The position numbers were made by a program, and so were the translations under genes. A DNA stretch of 64,000 nucleotides from Voacanga thouarsii (Eukaryota; Streptophyta; Magnoliopsida; Gentianales; Apocynaceae), in NCBI GenBank assembly GCA_026120185.1, contig JANUWF010001050.1, positions 1,679,001 to 1,743,000 on the forward strand, in the 5' to 3' direction. The notes under the pieces are model-generated. The model did not search any database. It was not told the DNA's origin and worked only from the letters and a program-made list of their open reading frames with translations. Positions 23,706 to 35,427 of this stretch are shown piece after piece. The stretch's first letter is position 1; each line of letters begins with the position of its first letter.

Positions 23706-24985
23706 GCAAAAATAAAAAGTAAATAGAGAAAGGTTAAATACCTACCAAACTTTAGATATATCCATAATATCTAAACAAAGTCCTTTCACATTAACAAATA
23801 ACACAACTTTTATGCAAGCATGAACTAGAGTAGAGGGACTTACAAAATATGGATAGCCTTCAAAGATGCAAAATTTTTCTAGTCCATTTTTCATAAATAA
23901 AGAAATATAATATAGGACATAGACTCCACAATCTTCCCCATTTGTCTATTGTAGGGCCTAATAAATTATTTAACTCCTAATTAGTACAGTAGTACCATGC
24001 CTTTAAGAAAGGAAAAAAACATATATAAACTGTAAAAGTGTCACTTGCCCTAGGTATCACAAGAGGAATTTTCATCACTGTATTTCTGTCCACAGACCTG
24101 CCTTTTGTTTTAAATATGTCTAGCACAAAGCTATCACAATAGAAATATAATTGTAAATATCACCGTATCTAATTACTTCATATTAAAAAAAAAAGGAACA
24201 AAACTAGCAAGAAAGCCTAACATACACTCTTATTTTTTGCTCAATTTTGTATTATGCATATTGAAAGGAATCCAATAAGACTATGCACTGACTCCTTGAC
24301 TCCGATTCTTTATAAAAGCTGCACAATATCAATAGAGACAGTGAGACCTATATAATCACATATAAGAACAACCCAATTAACAACTTATGAATGGCATTGT
24401 ATCTGTTAATCTCTTTTACTGTAAAATGGACAAAAATTATAATAAACTCAAGACACACACCATAGAACAATAGGTACAATAATGTATTTCATGAAAAGAA
24501 TATCTTTTTTTCTTCATCCAATCCAACACCTTTTCTTTATCGATACATGTATACATGTAAAATCATAATGAGTCAATATGTACAAATGCATTTCTCTTCT
24601 CATCGAGAAGTTCATTCCAAAGTTTCCTGTAAAATTCACTACTTCCATTAAAAAACTTGAGCGCAAACCAATAACTTTATGGACATTTTCAAATTGTGGA
24701 ATATCTTACTCCAAGTAGCGTTTAACGGTTTGCGAGTCCAGCATCCCCTGCAAAATTCCCCCATTTTAGTTGTAGTTCTTTGAATAGATCTGGCCGCTCA
24801 CACGAAGCTTTGTAGCTTCTTTGATATATTTTCTATGCATCTTTTACCATTACCTTGAATCTATTCTAGTTTCGTGCATCCAGGCGGCAGTGGTTTCGAT
24901 CAAAGATAGCAGTGGTACCCGATGGTCTTGTGTATCCAAAATGTTAAAATGTCAGGTTAAAAATATTGTTGCATTTACCCAAGTG
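23706..24985. other. Gene-free MULE 5' region
   Basis: AT-rich sequence between the transposase start and the right TIR. No coding recognised. The transposase promoter would be expected here or in the TIR, but no motif is strong enough to mark. Confidence 0.5.
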
Positions 24986-25186
24986 AAAAGAAAGAAATGC
25001 CAATTTTTCCCTTTATTAATGGGTTAAAATCGGAGCTGAATTGTTGATTTCGGGTTGACCCATTGGAATGTGGTCAGAAGCACGACCTAATGTGCCAAAA
25101 TAAAAAAGATAGCAGACCTATAAAGTTAAAAAAAAAAAAGAATACGGACCAACTATGCCTTCAGGGACTAAACTTACCAATTTACC
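24986..25186 (-). repeat. MULE right terminal inverted repeat
   Basis: Reverse complement of the left TIR with an estimated four-fifths identity by eye. It ends TTACC at 25186, followed by TTTATTTTA, the near-identical partner of the left flank TTGATTTTA. Confidence 0.88.
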
Positions 25187-25402
25187 TTTATTTTAAATTT
25201 CTTGCATATTGTTATACTCCCTATCCTTTTACACCACTCTTTCTAGTAATAATGCAAATATTTCTTATTTGTCTAATATTAATGACTCATCTAATAAATA
25301 AAATTTTGTCACTTCACTTCAAATCATATTAAATAAATAAAAATTAATTAATTTACTTATCTAACAATATGAGTATAATAGTAAATTTGACAATATACCT
25401 TT

Positions 25403-26165
25403 GTCACGCCTCGTGCTTGTAGGCCCGGGAGAGCGACTATATGTTTGGCAATACCCAAGATCAACTATTTAGCCGCCGTCTTTGTTAGGCCAAAATAGAT
25501 ATCTCAAGTTAACAATGGGTACTTAAATCTATATTTATATACTATTCACACTTCTCATCTTAATCCCATGGCCATATGGGATTGGGATATCATATTCACC
25601 CCTCATTTAGGCCTAAGCATCCTCACTGGACCTATATTTTAGGGGACAAACCCAGGATCAATCAAGCGGTATGGGATTCTGATACCAAAATGTCATGCCC
25701 CGTGTTTGCGGATCCAAGAGCGCGACTATAGGCCTGACAGCACCCACGTCAACTACTTGGCCACTATCTTCATTGAGCCAAAATAGATATACCAAGTTGA
25801 CAATAGGTACTTAAACCTATCCTTATATACTACTTATACTTCTCATCTCGATCCCATGGCCATATGGGATTGGAATATCACATTCACCCCTCATTTAAAC
25901 CCAAACATCCTCGCTGAACTCATACTTTAGGGGACAAACCCAGGACCAACCAAGCGGCATGGGATTCTGATACCAAAATGTCACGTCCCGTGCTTGCGGA
26001 TCTAGGAATGCAACTATAGGCTTGGCAGCACCCACGGTCAACTACTTGGCTACCATTCTCACTAAACCAAAATGGATATGCCACTTAACAATGTGTATTT
26101 AGGTCCATCCTTATATACCATTTACACCTATCATCCCAATTTCATGTGGGATTGGGGTTTCACAA
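25403..26165. repeat. Tandem repeat of 288-289 bp, about 2.6 copies
   Basis: Unit starts are at 25403, 25692 and 25980, each opening with GTCAYGYCYCGTGYTTG. Shared internal words include CCATGGCCATATGGGATTGG and GGGATTCTGATACCAAAATG. The third copy stops around 26165. No coding potential. Relatively GC-rich for the region. Confidence 0.9.
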
Positions 26166-26189
26166 CCTTCCCTTTCCTCTTCATTTTTT

Positions 26190-26337
26190 AATAGAACCAA
26201 ATAGGAGTAAGTATTTATCATTTACTTTCCTTCTACTCATACAAAACAAAACAAAAGTAAATTTGATTACTTCCACTAAGGAAAATAAATGTGCCTCTCT
26301 CCCTCCCCCTCCCCTTCCGCGAACTAAACAAAGCGTA
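26190..26337. mobile_element. Partial Tourist-like MITE (right half)
   Basis: It ends GAACTAAACAAAGCGTAA, the inverted form of the TTTGTTTGGTT terminus seen in the MITEs at 11.8 and 44.7 kb, preceded by pyrimidine-rich interior (CCTCTCTCCCTCCCCC). The left terminal repeat is not clear. Confidence 0.45.
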
Positions 26338-26339
26338 AG

Positions 26340-27852
26340 TGACTAAATATTCTAACTGTAAATTATAATAAATAGAACTAACAAAGCTAGCAATTTCAAA
26401 TAAATTAATGACTTAAGGGATTTTGATTCAACTTACTCATTTTATGAATAAATTAATTACTTTTTTAGGGTTTGGCTTTCGAATTGGTTAAATTTAGTTC
26501 CTCTAAAACAAACTTTACTTAGTTTCTTACCATTAAGCTTTTGACTTCAATTAATAAATATATCCTATCTCTAGATACTTTAATTAACCAATAAAGTATA
26601 AAATGCATGGATATTCCTAGTTTTCAATTTTCTCTAATCGACCCACTAAATACTACACAATTGAAACAAAATCTATCTCCAGTTAGTTTTTCTAAAAGTT
26701 ATTATTACCCTGCTATAATTCATTTTATCTTTTCTTAAACTAAAGATTAAATCTGAATCTTACCTTCATATAAACATTAGCAAAATAATCGCAAGCATTA
26801 AGAACAACAACAATAATCATATCTAAAGGATAAGAAATCTTCATTGAATTATGCTCATATAAGTTTCATCCTTCATAGAGTCTTAATCTAAAGAAAATTA
26901 ATTGGACATAAAAGCAAAAATAGAAGTATGTGATTCCGTTTAACCTCAAAATAAATTACAAAAGAAGAAGAATTAAAAGTAAAGGGTGGAAGAAGCTTGA
27001 AGTCATTCTTCGTCCTCTTCTCCAATTTTATCGCGCGCGGTTCCTCCTCCAAATACTTTCATCATCCTTGAAATCTTATTTCTAATTGCGACTTTTTTCC
27101 ACCTTTTTATTTTTTTTTAATAATTTGGTTAGGCTGGTGTAGGAAATTTCAACATTCATGCATGCATTAACATTATAGATACCTAAATTTAATGACCATT
27201 TGCTTGTTGCTACATGGCTTGAGGGCTACCAAATTCTCCTCTTCTGCCCTTGTAGCTTTCTCTCTCTTTTGGTCCCTCTTTCCCTTGACTTCTCGAGCTT
27301 ATCTTAATCCTCTCATGTGGACAAAATCCCAAAACACCACTGCCATTCGCATTGCTGGTGTTGTTGCTCTGGCTCTCTTGTGTGGAGAAAGGAATATGGT
27401 CACTCATGTAAGTGAACTTAATTTTAGTGGGCTAATATTCATATGGATAAAAAAGAGCTTATTTCTTTCTAAAATATTTATAAAACTATTAATGGATATG
27501 GATAGTAATACTAATTGAAGATTACTTTTGAATATTTTGAATACAATAATCTGATTTAGGACATAAATGTGGCATGTTGGATTCCACTGACTTTTTCTCT
27601 ATCTCTTAGCTATCAGATTGAAAGGGAAGGCAAGAATGACAACCTTTATTTTGCAAGCCTCAAGGTTTTGAAGAAGATAATCTACCCTTTGGAGTGTAGG
27701 AAAATTGATGAAGGAATGCAATTCTCAGCAAAGTGTAATGGCAGTTTATTTTGGAGTTTCACATCCAAATATAAAGCTTCTCAACCAAGGCCTGAACTAG
27801 GAATACTTCAATTAGAGTTGAATCTCTGAGCAATGTTTTTTCCCATGCTTGA
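26340..27852. other. Mostly gene-free; two unrecognised short plus-strand ORFs
   Basis: AT-rich sequence. The ORFs at 27192-27518 (a hydrophobic, Leu/Ser-rich N-terminal half) and 27569-27829 (86 codons) do not resemble a family I know and have no clear gene context. They could be decayed exons of a real gene or chance. Confidence 0.35.
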
Positions 27853-28252
27853 TGTGGGGGTGACTTGACATACCACATTGGATGGCCAAGCATCCCTACC
27901 ACCTAAAGTGGCCTATTTATTTAGGCTTTGTTTAGCTTTCATATATAAAAAAAAACACCAAACACCAAATTTTAAAGTATATTTAGATTTTTATTCTTTG
28001 TTATTTCTTTTGGTTTTGTATTAATGCTATTTGTGGGTTTAGAAATACTTTCCTGGCTTAATTTTTTTTTAAATTTGTATATTGCTTCTTTTATAGGGAA
28101 ATTTTGTTCCTTTTTATCTGTGGACACATGTTATTTGATCAAATTACATCATTTTTTCTACACATCATTATTGTTTTATTTCTTTGTTATCGTTTCTTGT
28201 GTGATTTTTGTCATTAGAGTTTTTGGTTTGTTCCTAGGGCCTATCTCTAACA
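27853..28252 (+). repeat. Copia 5' LTR, 400 bp
   Basis: TG...CA termini. It shares ACTTGAYATMCCACATTGRA and GCCTATTTATTTAGGCTTTG with the inverted copy. Followed three bases later by a tRNA-Met-type primer site. Confidence 0.8.
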
Positions 28253-28255
28253 AAC

Positions 28256-28270
28256 TGGTATCAAAACTTC
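28256..28270 (+). promoter_or_regulatory. Primer binding site (initiator tRNA-Met type)
   Basis: TGGTATCAAAACTTC resembles the plant copia primer site TGGTATCAGAGC, complementary to the 3' end of initiator tRNA-Met, and lies just inside the LTR. Confidence 0.75.
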
Positions 28271-28299
28271 TAACTTTTGACCATATAACAATGACGGTA

Positions 28300-29105
28300 A
28301 CAAAAACTAAGATGGAGAAATTCGATCAAGATATCAGCTTCGGCATGTGACAGCTCAAGATGGAGATTATTTTAATTTAGGATGATGTTGATTTAGCTTT
28401 GAAAAAATTAAAAGAGAAGCTAGTGGAGACAACTATAGTGGCATTTGAAGATTTAGATAAAATGACTAGATCAGGTATTATTTTAAATCTTTCTAATGAG
28501 GTTTTAAGGGAAACTACTACTAAGACTACATCCAAAGTTATGTGGGAAAAGTTAAAGGGTGTGTATATGAAAAAAAAAAAAATACTGAAGAATTAGCTCT
28601 ACGTGATGCAAACTTTATTTACTCTTTGGATAGCATAAGGTACATCTATTATCTCACATTTTGATATATTTGATTCTTTTATTATAGATTTGAGTAATAT
28701 TAATGTGAAAATAGATTGTGGGTATTAGGCCATTTTATTATTGTGTTCCCTTCAACAATCCTATAAGCATTTTCTAGATACTAGGAAACCATCTCGTATC
28801 AAGAAATTAAATCATTTTTGAAATAAAAAAGATTGATAGAGATTTAATGGAAAAGTTAGTGGAAACCAGACTAAAGGTTTGGTGGCTAGGGATAAATCCA
28901 AAAATAGTAGTAAATCAAAATCAACACCTAAATTGAGACAAAAAAAAATTAGTTTACAATAATTGTCATAAAAAAGGGCACATTAAGCTTTGATTCTCTA
29001 AGTGATAAGTATAATAAAAAAAAAATGTATGATGGTATAGTCAGGACTGTCAATGATGTTAGATGTGTCCTTAATTTGAAAAAGAATCCCATCTCTATAG
29101 GCACC
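28300..29105 (+). pseudogene. Copia Gag and start of Pol, broken
   Basis: Gag builds the virus-like particle. Visible: KFDQDISFGM, a stop at the usual Trp-Gln position, then ALKKLKEKLVE, GIILNLSNEVLRETT and MWEKLKGVYM (UBN2/copia Gag pattern). SHFDIFDSFIIDLSNINV and ILLLCSLQQSYKHFL continue after a frameshift at an A-run near 28570. A decayed CCHC knuckle (NCHKKGHIKL, with the last Cys replaced by a stop) is at about 28960-28990. Multiple stops, so non-functional. Confidence 0.8.
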
Positions 29106-29380
29106 TGTGATACCCTAACTAAGACCACCCTTAGCTCATGGGGAAAGTCATATATGGCATACCATTTTATATTGCATTTGATAATTTGAACCATTTTCAT
29201 GAGTATATGTGGTCCGTGAGTTTGTTATTGCATGATTTTTTTTTTTTATTTGGATATAGCTGTGTTGGATGAGTTGGTAGAGCTTTTGTTTTATTGAGTG
29301 TAATTTATTAGAAGAAAATGAAGTAAGTTAAGTGAGATTTAATGGAATTTGTTGGAGGAATTCTTGCACAAAAGTTGCTG

Positions 29381-29434
29381 TAGTTTAGTGGATAAGACTT
29401 GGTGTTTAATTCTTGGTGACTTGAGTTCAAACCC
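29381..29434 (+). promoter_or_regulatory. tRNA-like A-box/B-box pair inside the LTR (second copy)
   Basis: TAGTTTAGTGG at 29381 and GAGTTCAAACCC at 29423 correspond position for position to the boxes in the first LTR. The B-box core GTTCRANNCC is preserved although the surrounding bases have diverged. Confidence 0.6.
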
Positions 29435-30156
29435 CAACTCTTCCAAATCCTTTTCTTTCTTTTCTCTAATTTATCTTCTTCTTCCTATTTTCTCCATGCT
29501 TGGCCGAAACTCCCTAAGGTTGCCGCCTTCTTGGAGTCCCAACTCCTAAAATATAGGAGTGTGATTATCTTGGGTTTATTTGATAAAGGAATTAAAATTA
29601 AATTAAATTTTTATTATATCTTAGTTTAATATTTTATCTTGATCTTTTAGGGAATTTTAAATATTCCAAAATCTGAATTTTTAAAGTTATTATCTAAGAG
29701 AATTATTAAGGAAATAAAATATATAAACATTTATCTTGAATGCTTATGGTGGCTACCACTTTTAAAATAAAATAAAAAGGATAATACTAATTTTTAATTT
29801 AGGCAATTATCTCTTGGAGTTATGGGACTTTCAAAAATATGGTGTAGGATAAAAGAAATTCCAGCTTTATCTTTTTAAAAAATAGATTTTTATCTTTAAA
29901 TATAATTATCTTCTAATTACTTCATTTTGTTTAAAGTAATCTAGGGTATCAAATAAATTATTTCTTGGTCAATTAATCTATTTTCTTTAGTTGAATTTTC
30001 TAAAAAAAACAACCAGCTTGGTTGCCACCTTGATAGCTAGTTTAGCTCAACTTAAACTTTTCAAGCTTGAGATAATTTTATCCAAGATAACCTACAACCA
30101 ATCAAATGTTATCTAGCAGAATTTTTCCTCTTCTTTTCTCTACAAGTTCGGCCACA

Positions 30157-30158
<2 letters not shown>

Positions 30159-30198
<40 letters not shown>
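30159..30198. repeat. (AC)n microsatellite
   Basis: About 20 uninterrupted AC units within the LTR. Confidence 0.95.
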
Positions 30199-30200
<2 letters not shown>

Positions 30201-31454
30201 ATGCATGAAAATTCCAAACACTAGATGCTCTCAAATTCTCTTCTTGTTTAGCCAAAAACAACACACATAAGACCTCACTTTTCTCCTCTCAAATTTGGCC
30301 AAAACAAGACAAAAAACCAGCTTTCTTTCTCTTCTCTTTTCTATCTTGTTTCGGCCACTTTAGCATCTAAAAAACAAGCACAATCTTCTCCTAAACCTTG
30401 CTCAATTTCGGCTAAACTAAAAGAGGCAAAGCTACCATTTTCTTGTTGTTGTGTTCAAGAGTCCAAAACAAGATGAAACTCTTCTAAACAATAAAACACC
30501 GAAACCTAACCATTTCTCTTAATCAAATCAGCAAACTATCATACCCTAAACCTCTCCAATACATGAAAATAGGTAGCCTCCCATTCTCTCCAAGATATCG
30601 ACCAGCACAAGCCAACCAAAATCGAAAATGGTCGATTTATGTAAATAATGGGATCATAGGGATTCATGATTGCATGAAATGATAATGGCTAGACAATGTG
30701 CAATATTAGGAATCTGATTGTGGGATTATTGAATTTTAGATAAGGAAGGAGTTTGAAGTGGGGGCAAGCATTGGCTTTGATTTAACTATTTGAAATATCC
30801 AAGTAAGTCCCTATATAACTGTTTTGATAAATGGTAATCTTGTTTGCAAGTCATGTGTTGTAAAGATGTTGTAATGATATTGAAATGATGTTGAAATGAT
30901 ATTGTTGAATTATGATTACTTAGGTTGAAAACGTGGTTATTTTGGCTTCTAAATGATTTTGTCAAATCACAACCTTAATTGAAAACGGCTTTCCTTCCTT
31001 TATGACTAAAACGTTTTGAAAACACTCTATATGAAATCACATTTTGCAAAGCCAAGGTATTCAAAATTTGTGAATAAGGTAATTGAATTATTGCACCTAA
31101 TGATGAGTATTGAGTACTCAATGGGGGTAGGCTAGTGGTACTAGTCTAGGAGGGTTAGAATGAGTCTTCTAGTAGAATGCCACCTCTGGAAGATGAACTC
31201 TGCCTAAAGAGACGTCAGTACTAGTTAGTCAAGCCGATCCAAGCTGGCATGTTAGTCTATGTGGACTATTTTTTGGGTTGGACAACCAGTGTGTTGGGTG
31301 TAGAGTTGAAGGAGTATCTCATCTTAGTGGGCGGATCACCCACAGCCCAGTGATGAACGATTATACTAGGAAGCTATCATGAAAAATTTCATGATATGGA
31401 TTTTGATGTTATTGAATCATTTTATCCCTATATGATTCTGTTGTATTACGATGA

Positions 31455-32330
31455 GTTCCGTGGGCTTTGTTTGCAGTGTTCATTATAGGTCTCACACTCG
31501 GATAAAGGAAGAGAGTTGCAGTAAAGCTTGTGACAGCCAGCGTAAAATATAGTCACATCCATGACATGAACCAATTGATTAACTTCTTGGGGACGTTCCC
31601 TACTTAGCAACACGCTACACTTCCTAACTCAAGTGTAATGATAAATATCCGAGGGTTGCTAGATCATTGCCCGGAAGTAATGCACCATGTCAGTCCCCGA
31701 ATATGGTGTCAAATATGCAAGGGTGTAGGGTAAAAAAGACAATCTATAGTGATAGGATCCATCTAGCTACATAGAATATAGGATATTTGATCAGTAGATT
31801 GACAGAATTAGTTGACGTTATGCAAAGGAGAAAAATTAGCATTTTGTGTCTTTAAGAAACCAAATGAATAGGTGAGAAGGCGGGAGTAGTAGTGCCTTGG
31901 GGTTATAAGCTTTGGCATTCAGGTAGAGTTAGGAATAGAAATAGAGTTGGGATTATTATTAACCATAAGTTTATTAATGATGTGGTTGAAGTACATAGGA
32001 AGAATTATAGGATTTTGAGTATCAAGATCATGATTGACGATGAGATTACTACTGTTATTAGTGCATATGCGCTACAAGTAGGATTTGATGATCCGATTAT
32101 GCAATAGTTTTAGGATGATTTAGATGAGATTGTACAGAGTATACCATGTGCAAAGAAGCTTTTCATTATTAGTGATCTAAATGGACATGTAGGTACTGAT
32201 TAGAGCGGGTTTCAGAGTGTTCATGGATATCAGGGTTTCAGAGTTAGAAATGAAGCAGAAACTGCTATTCTTAACTTTTGCCTTGGCCTATGATTTGATT
32301 ATAACAAACACCTGATTTAAAAAGAGAGAT
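31455..32330 (+). mobile_element. RTE-type LINE, 5' part only
   Basis: Homologous to the minus-strand LINE at 51.2-54.05 kb, starting at the same 5' point (GGCTTTGTTTGCAGTGTTCA). It covers the leader and the endonuclease N-terminus: RRKISILC, WGYKLWHSGRVRNRNRVGII, ISAYALQVGFDDPI and SDLNGHVGTD (EEP-nuclease GDxNxHVG motif). Internal stops. Homology ends abruptly at about 32330 (AGAGAGATTCT), where CA/TA repeats begin. Confidence 0.85.
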
Positions 32331-32332
32331 TC

Positions 32333-32473
32333 TCACACACACATATATATATTTATTTATATGTATATATATGAAATATATATACATATATACAACCATA
32401 CACACACACACACACACTCATATATGTATATATACATATATACAACCAGTGTGCGTGTGTGTGTATGGTTGTC

Positions 32474-32563
<90 letters not shown>

Positions 32564-32686
32564 CATACACCTATACTTTATATATGTTCACAGTTATGAC
32601 TTATCTATTTATATATTAATTATATATATTTCATGTATAATTATAAAATTTTTATAATTAATAGGTATATGTATGGAATATATAAT

Positions 32687-32717
<31 letters not shown>

Positions 32718-33130
32718 CTCAAAATATAAATATATACAATTAGTATGTAAGTACTAATATTCATATATATGAAAGGTATCTATATTTGTAAAAAATTCAT
32801 TATAAAAAGTATTTAATTTTATAATTTTTTGTGTGTATAAGTATATATTTGTCTATTATTATTATAGGAGATTATATTTAGATACGTATATAATATAAAT
32901 GTGTCAAAAACCCTAATTATATATTCATAAATACAAATAGTTAAGTTCATATAAATAAATGAGTAAAATATAAAATACTTATATTTTTATATAAACTCAT
33001 ATATATATATATATATATGATATGTGTAAGACATTCTTATTTATATTTTTATATCTACACACAAAATATAAATATAAATATAAAATTAGTATGTAAATAT
33101 ATGTATATATAATCATAATTTAAAATATAG
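32333..33130. repeat. Compound microsatellite (CA, TA, GA, GT) and AT-rich DNA
   Basis: Includes (CA)n near 32400, (TA)n near 32490, (AG)n at 32513-32562 and (GT)n at 32691-32718, followed by TATA-rich sequence. ORFs here are simple-sequence artefacts. Confidence 0.9.
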
Positions 33131-33940
33131 TAAATGATTATAATTCAAAATTATAAATATAAGAATAAATGAATGATACATAATAATATTGTATAAAATA
33201 TTTCTATACTATTAGTATATAGAAAATTAATTTTTAAATTACTATTTTGTTGAAAAAGTTTATTATCTAATATTAATAATTGTTATTTTTTTGTATAATT
33301 ACACTATATAATTAACATAACTTTTTGTTAATAAATAAATATCTAAAAGATCATATTCCCATATGAAAAAAAGATTTTTTTTAATGAGAAAATTAAAATG
33401 GGTAAACTAATTTATTTTTTAAAAATAAATTAGGTCTTTAAAGGTTTTTTGTATTTTATTATTTTCTTGTGAATAAATTGTATTGAAATTTTAACTATAC
33501 ATGCATTTTGTTCATTGTTTACAAGTTTAATTTTAACCCTAATAGGAGAATTTTAGGATCGTGTCCCTATTGGGCCCCCGCTTTCTCATCAGGCTAACAC
33601 TGGAGATTATTTTGTCCTCGGAGAGCTCGAGATGGGGATCTTTACCTTTTCCCATGTCGAGGATGGGTCGAAATAGGGGAATACGGCAGTGGGCCGAGAT
33701 TTCTACTCCCTTGCTTGACGTGACCCTATTACCATCCCTAGTTTTCACCCTACGTATGCAAAGAAAAAGGAAAAATGCTAAAAAGAATACAAAGAAATCA
33801 GCAACAGTCCTTGTACATTGCCAATAACTTCCACGAAAACCTTCAATCTACTTCCAGGACAACACAACCATTGTCTGATATTATGCAAGGCAAGGAACTA
33901 GCATCTGTTTTAAATAACTAAGTCTTAATTAATAGTCAAG
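33131..33940. other. Gene-free; contains a GC-richer unclassified repeat-like segment
   Basis: AT-rich up to 33540. Then 33545-33760 is unusually GC-rich for the region (GGGCCCCCGC, CGGAGAGCTCGAGATGGGG). Its ORFs on both strands resemble no protein I know. It resembles low-complexity CCC/GGG segments of plant repeats; not classified. Confidence 0.4.
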
Positions 33941-34360
33941 TGTTCGGGTTAGGTCTTAAGAACAAAACACAAACTCCAATGGCAAAATTACACAAGATGA
34001 TAACAAAGAAATAAAATAATAATGATGCAGAGAAAAAAATAATGAGAAATGAAATAAAAGAGAGACATAAGAATTACGTCAATTGATCAAATGACTTACA
34101 TCCATAGGTGGACAAGGAACAAAATTTCACTATACAAAAGATAATATATAAAATTTTAAGAAAGTGTTCCTAAACCTACAAACACCACTAATATAAAACA
34201 AGAGAACTACGAAGAACAAAAGTCTAAATAAGCTTAAAAGTCTCTTGTGTTGTTGTTCTATATAAAAGCCAAACAAAGCCTAAATAAATAGGCAACGTAA
34301 GGCAATGTGGTCCATGGGGATGCTTGGCCATTCAATGTGGGATATCAAGTCACTATAACA
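33941..34360 (-). repeat. Copia 3' LTR (inverted relative to the 27.85-kb copy)
   Basis: On the minus strand it starts TGTTATAGTGACTTGATATC (34360) after a purine stretch (AAGATGGAAATT) and ends CCCGAACA at 33941. It aligns with the LTR at 27853-28252. Confidence 0.8.
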
Positions 34361-34439
34361 AATTTCCATCTTGACTTGTATCCTAAACTCAAACATAATA
34401 GTTTTTCACTCCACCTTTTCCACAAAAGTCTAAAGACCA

Positions 34440-35290
34440 TAAATCACATACAGTGAATACTAAAAATGTTCAAGCTTTGCTTGAACTTGTAGATGGGAAG
34501 AGGCTTCGTAAGCATATCAGCAAGATTATCTTTGATATTAATCTTCTGAACAAGAACTTTCTCATCAATAATGATACCATGGATGAAGTAAAACTTTACA
34601 TCAATATCTTTTGTCCAATTATGATAAATCTAATCTCTAGTCAAGTGTATAGAACTTTGATTGTCACAATAAATAGTAGTTACCCCTTTATATGGATTGA
34701 ATTCGCCAAATAAACCTTTCAATTACAAAGCTTCTTTGATTGCCTTGGTCAAAACCATATATTCTACCTCAACGCCACTACAAGAAAGGTAGCTATCTAA
34801 TTAATTGCACAACTGCCACTGCAAAATATATAGCCAGTAAGCGATCTTCTCCTATTAAGATTTCTGACGTAATTTAAGTCCACAAATCCAATCAAAGTGT
34901 CATTATTTCTCCCAGACTCCAAATAAGCATCTGAATTGCCATACAAGTATCTAAGAATCTATTTCATAGCTTTCCAATGTGCTTTCTGAGGACAAGATAT
35001 ATATTTGCCAACAACATTAACTAGTTATGAAATATTTAGATGAGTATAAACCATTGTATACTTATACTAGTGATTGCACTAGAATATGGAATCCATGCCT
35101 TATAATCTAACTCTTTACATGACTATGGTACTGAGCAATTAAAAGTTTAGAATGACTAACAATAGGAGTACTTATAGATTTTGTATCTTTCATGCCAAAT
35201 TTCTCCAAGACTTTCTCGATATAACTTTATTGAGTCAAGTATAACTTGAAGAGTAGATTTTGTATCTTACATGATTTTTCTAATCATGTT
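34440..35290 (-). pseudogene. Copia Pol C-terminus (end of RT and RNase H), broken
   Basis: Minus-strand words match copia RNase H in order: VGKYISCPQKAHWKAMK (about 35010), LRYLYGNSDAYLES, GFVDLNYVRNLNRRRSLTGY (about 34870), GRIYGFDQGNQ, YHNWTKDIDVKFYFIHGIII (about 34600) and KINIKDNLADMLTKPL (about 34520). Stops and frameshifts occur throughout. Integrase and most of the RT are missing between this piece and the protease/GAG-pre-integrase piece at 35.6-36.05 kb. Confidence 0.82.
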
Positions 35291-35427
35291 TTTAAGGTAA
35301 GGTAAGCCTATTAAGACTAAGGAGTAGATTTATCTTTTGTAATAGTAATAGTCTTGATACAATATTTATTATCTTTTATTCAGATAATTGGAAATTTTAT
35401 TTTGTAGACTTAAATATATGTCAGGAT

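Larger units (their letters stand above)
12112..25186 (-). mobile_element. Mutator-like element (MULE) with long TIRs, interrupted by a CACTA
   Basis: Terminal inverted repeats of about 200 bp lie at 12112-12319 and 24986-25186. Their outer ends read GGCAAATTGGTGAGTTTAGT and, from the right, GGTAAATTGGTAAGTTTAGT. The immediate flanks are TTGATTTTA (12103-12111) and TTTATTTTA (25187-25195), an 8-of-9 match to the 9-bp duplication that Mutator insertions make. Between them, on the minus strand, lies a MURA-type transposase with many stops. A CACTA element at 14089-20583 is nested inside; without it the MULE is about 6.6 kb. Confidence 0.88.
27853..29105 (+). mobile_element. Ty1/copia retrotransposon, 5' part (LTR, PBS, gag), interrupted
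   Basis: The 5' LTR begins TGTGGGGGTGACTTGAC at 27853 and ends CTCTAACA at 28252. It is homologous to the reverse-oriented copia LTR at 33941-34360. A primer site and gag follow. The last copia-like residues (CVLNLKKNPISIG, protease/GAG-pre-integrase boundary) are cut at 29105 by the LTR starting at 29106. Confidence 0.82.
29106..31454 (+). mobile_element. Long gypsy-type LTR, second copy of the family at 1-2046
   Basis: It begins TGTGATACCC directly after copia coding and matches the minus-strand repeat at 1-2046 over the whole comparable length (for example GGATCATAGGGATTCATGAT at about 30650). Structural words TTGAGTACTCA and a GGGATTTCATG-like 3' part are also shared with the 47-50.7 kb LTR family. 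The 3' end is missing: homology stops where RTE LINE sequence starts near 31455. Confidence 0.75.

Noticed and set aside
27192..27518. Possible small membrane protein gene
   Set aside because: Hydrophobic and protein-like, but no family resemblance, no clear gene structure and repeats all around; left as unassigned.
32357..32657. ORFs of 69-98 codons on both strands
   Set aside because: They are translations of CA/TA/GA microsatellites.
33539..33827. Overlapping ORFs in a GC-richer block
   Set aside because: Both strands are open because of composition; no recognisable residues, and the block looks repeat-derived.
34786..34800. CACTACAAGAAAGG as another CACTA terminus
   Set aside because: It lies within copia RNase H coding that continues on both sides.
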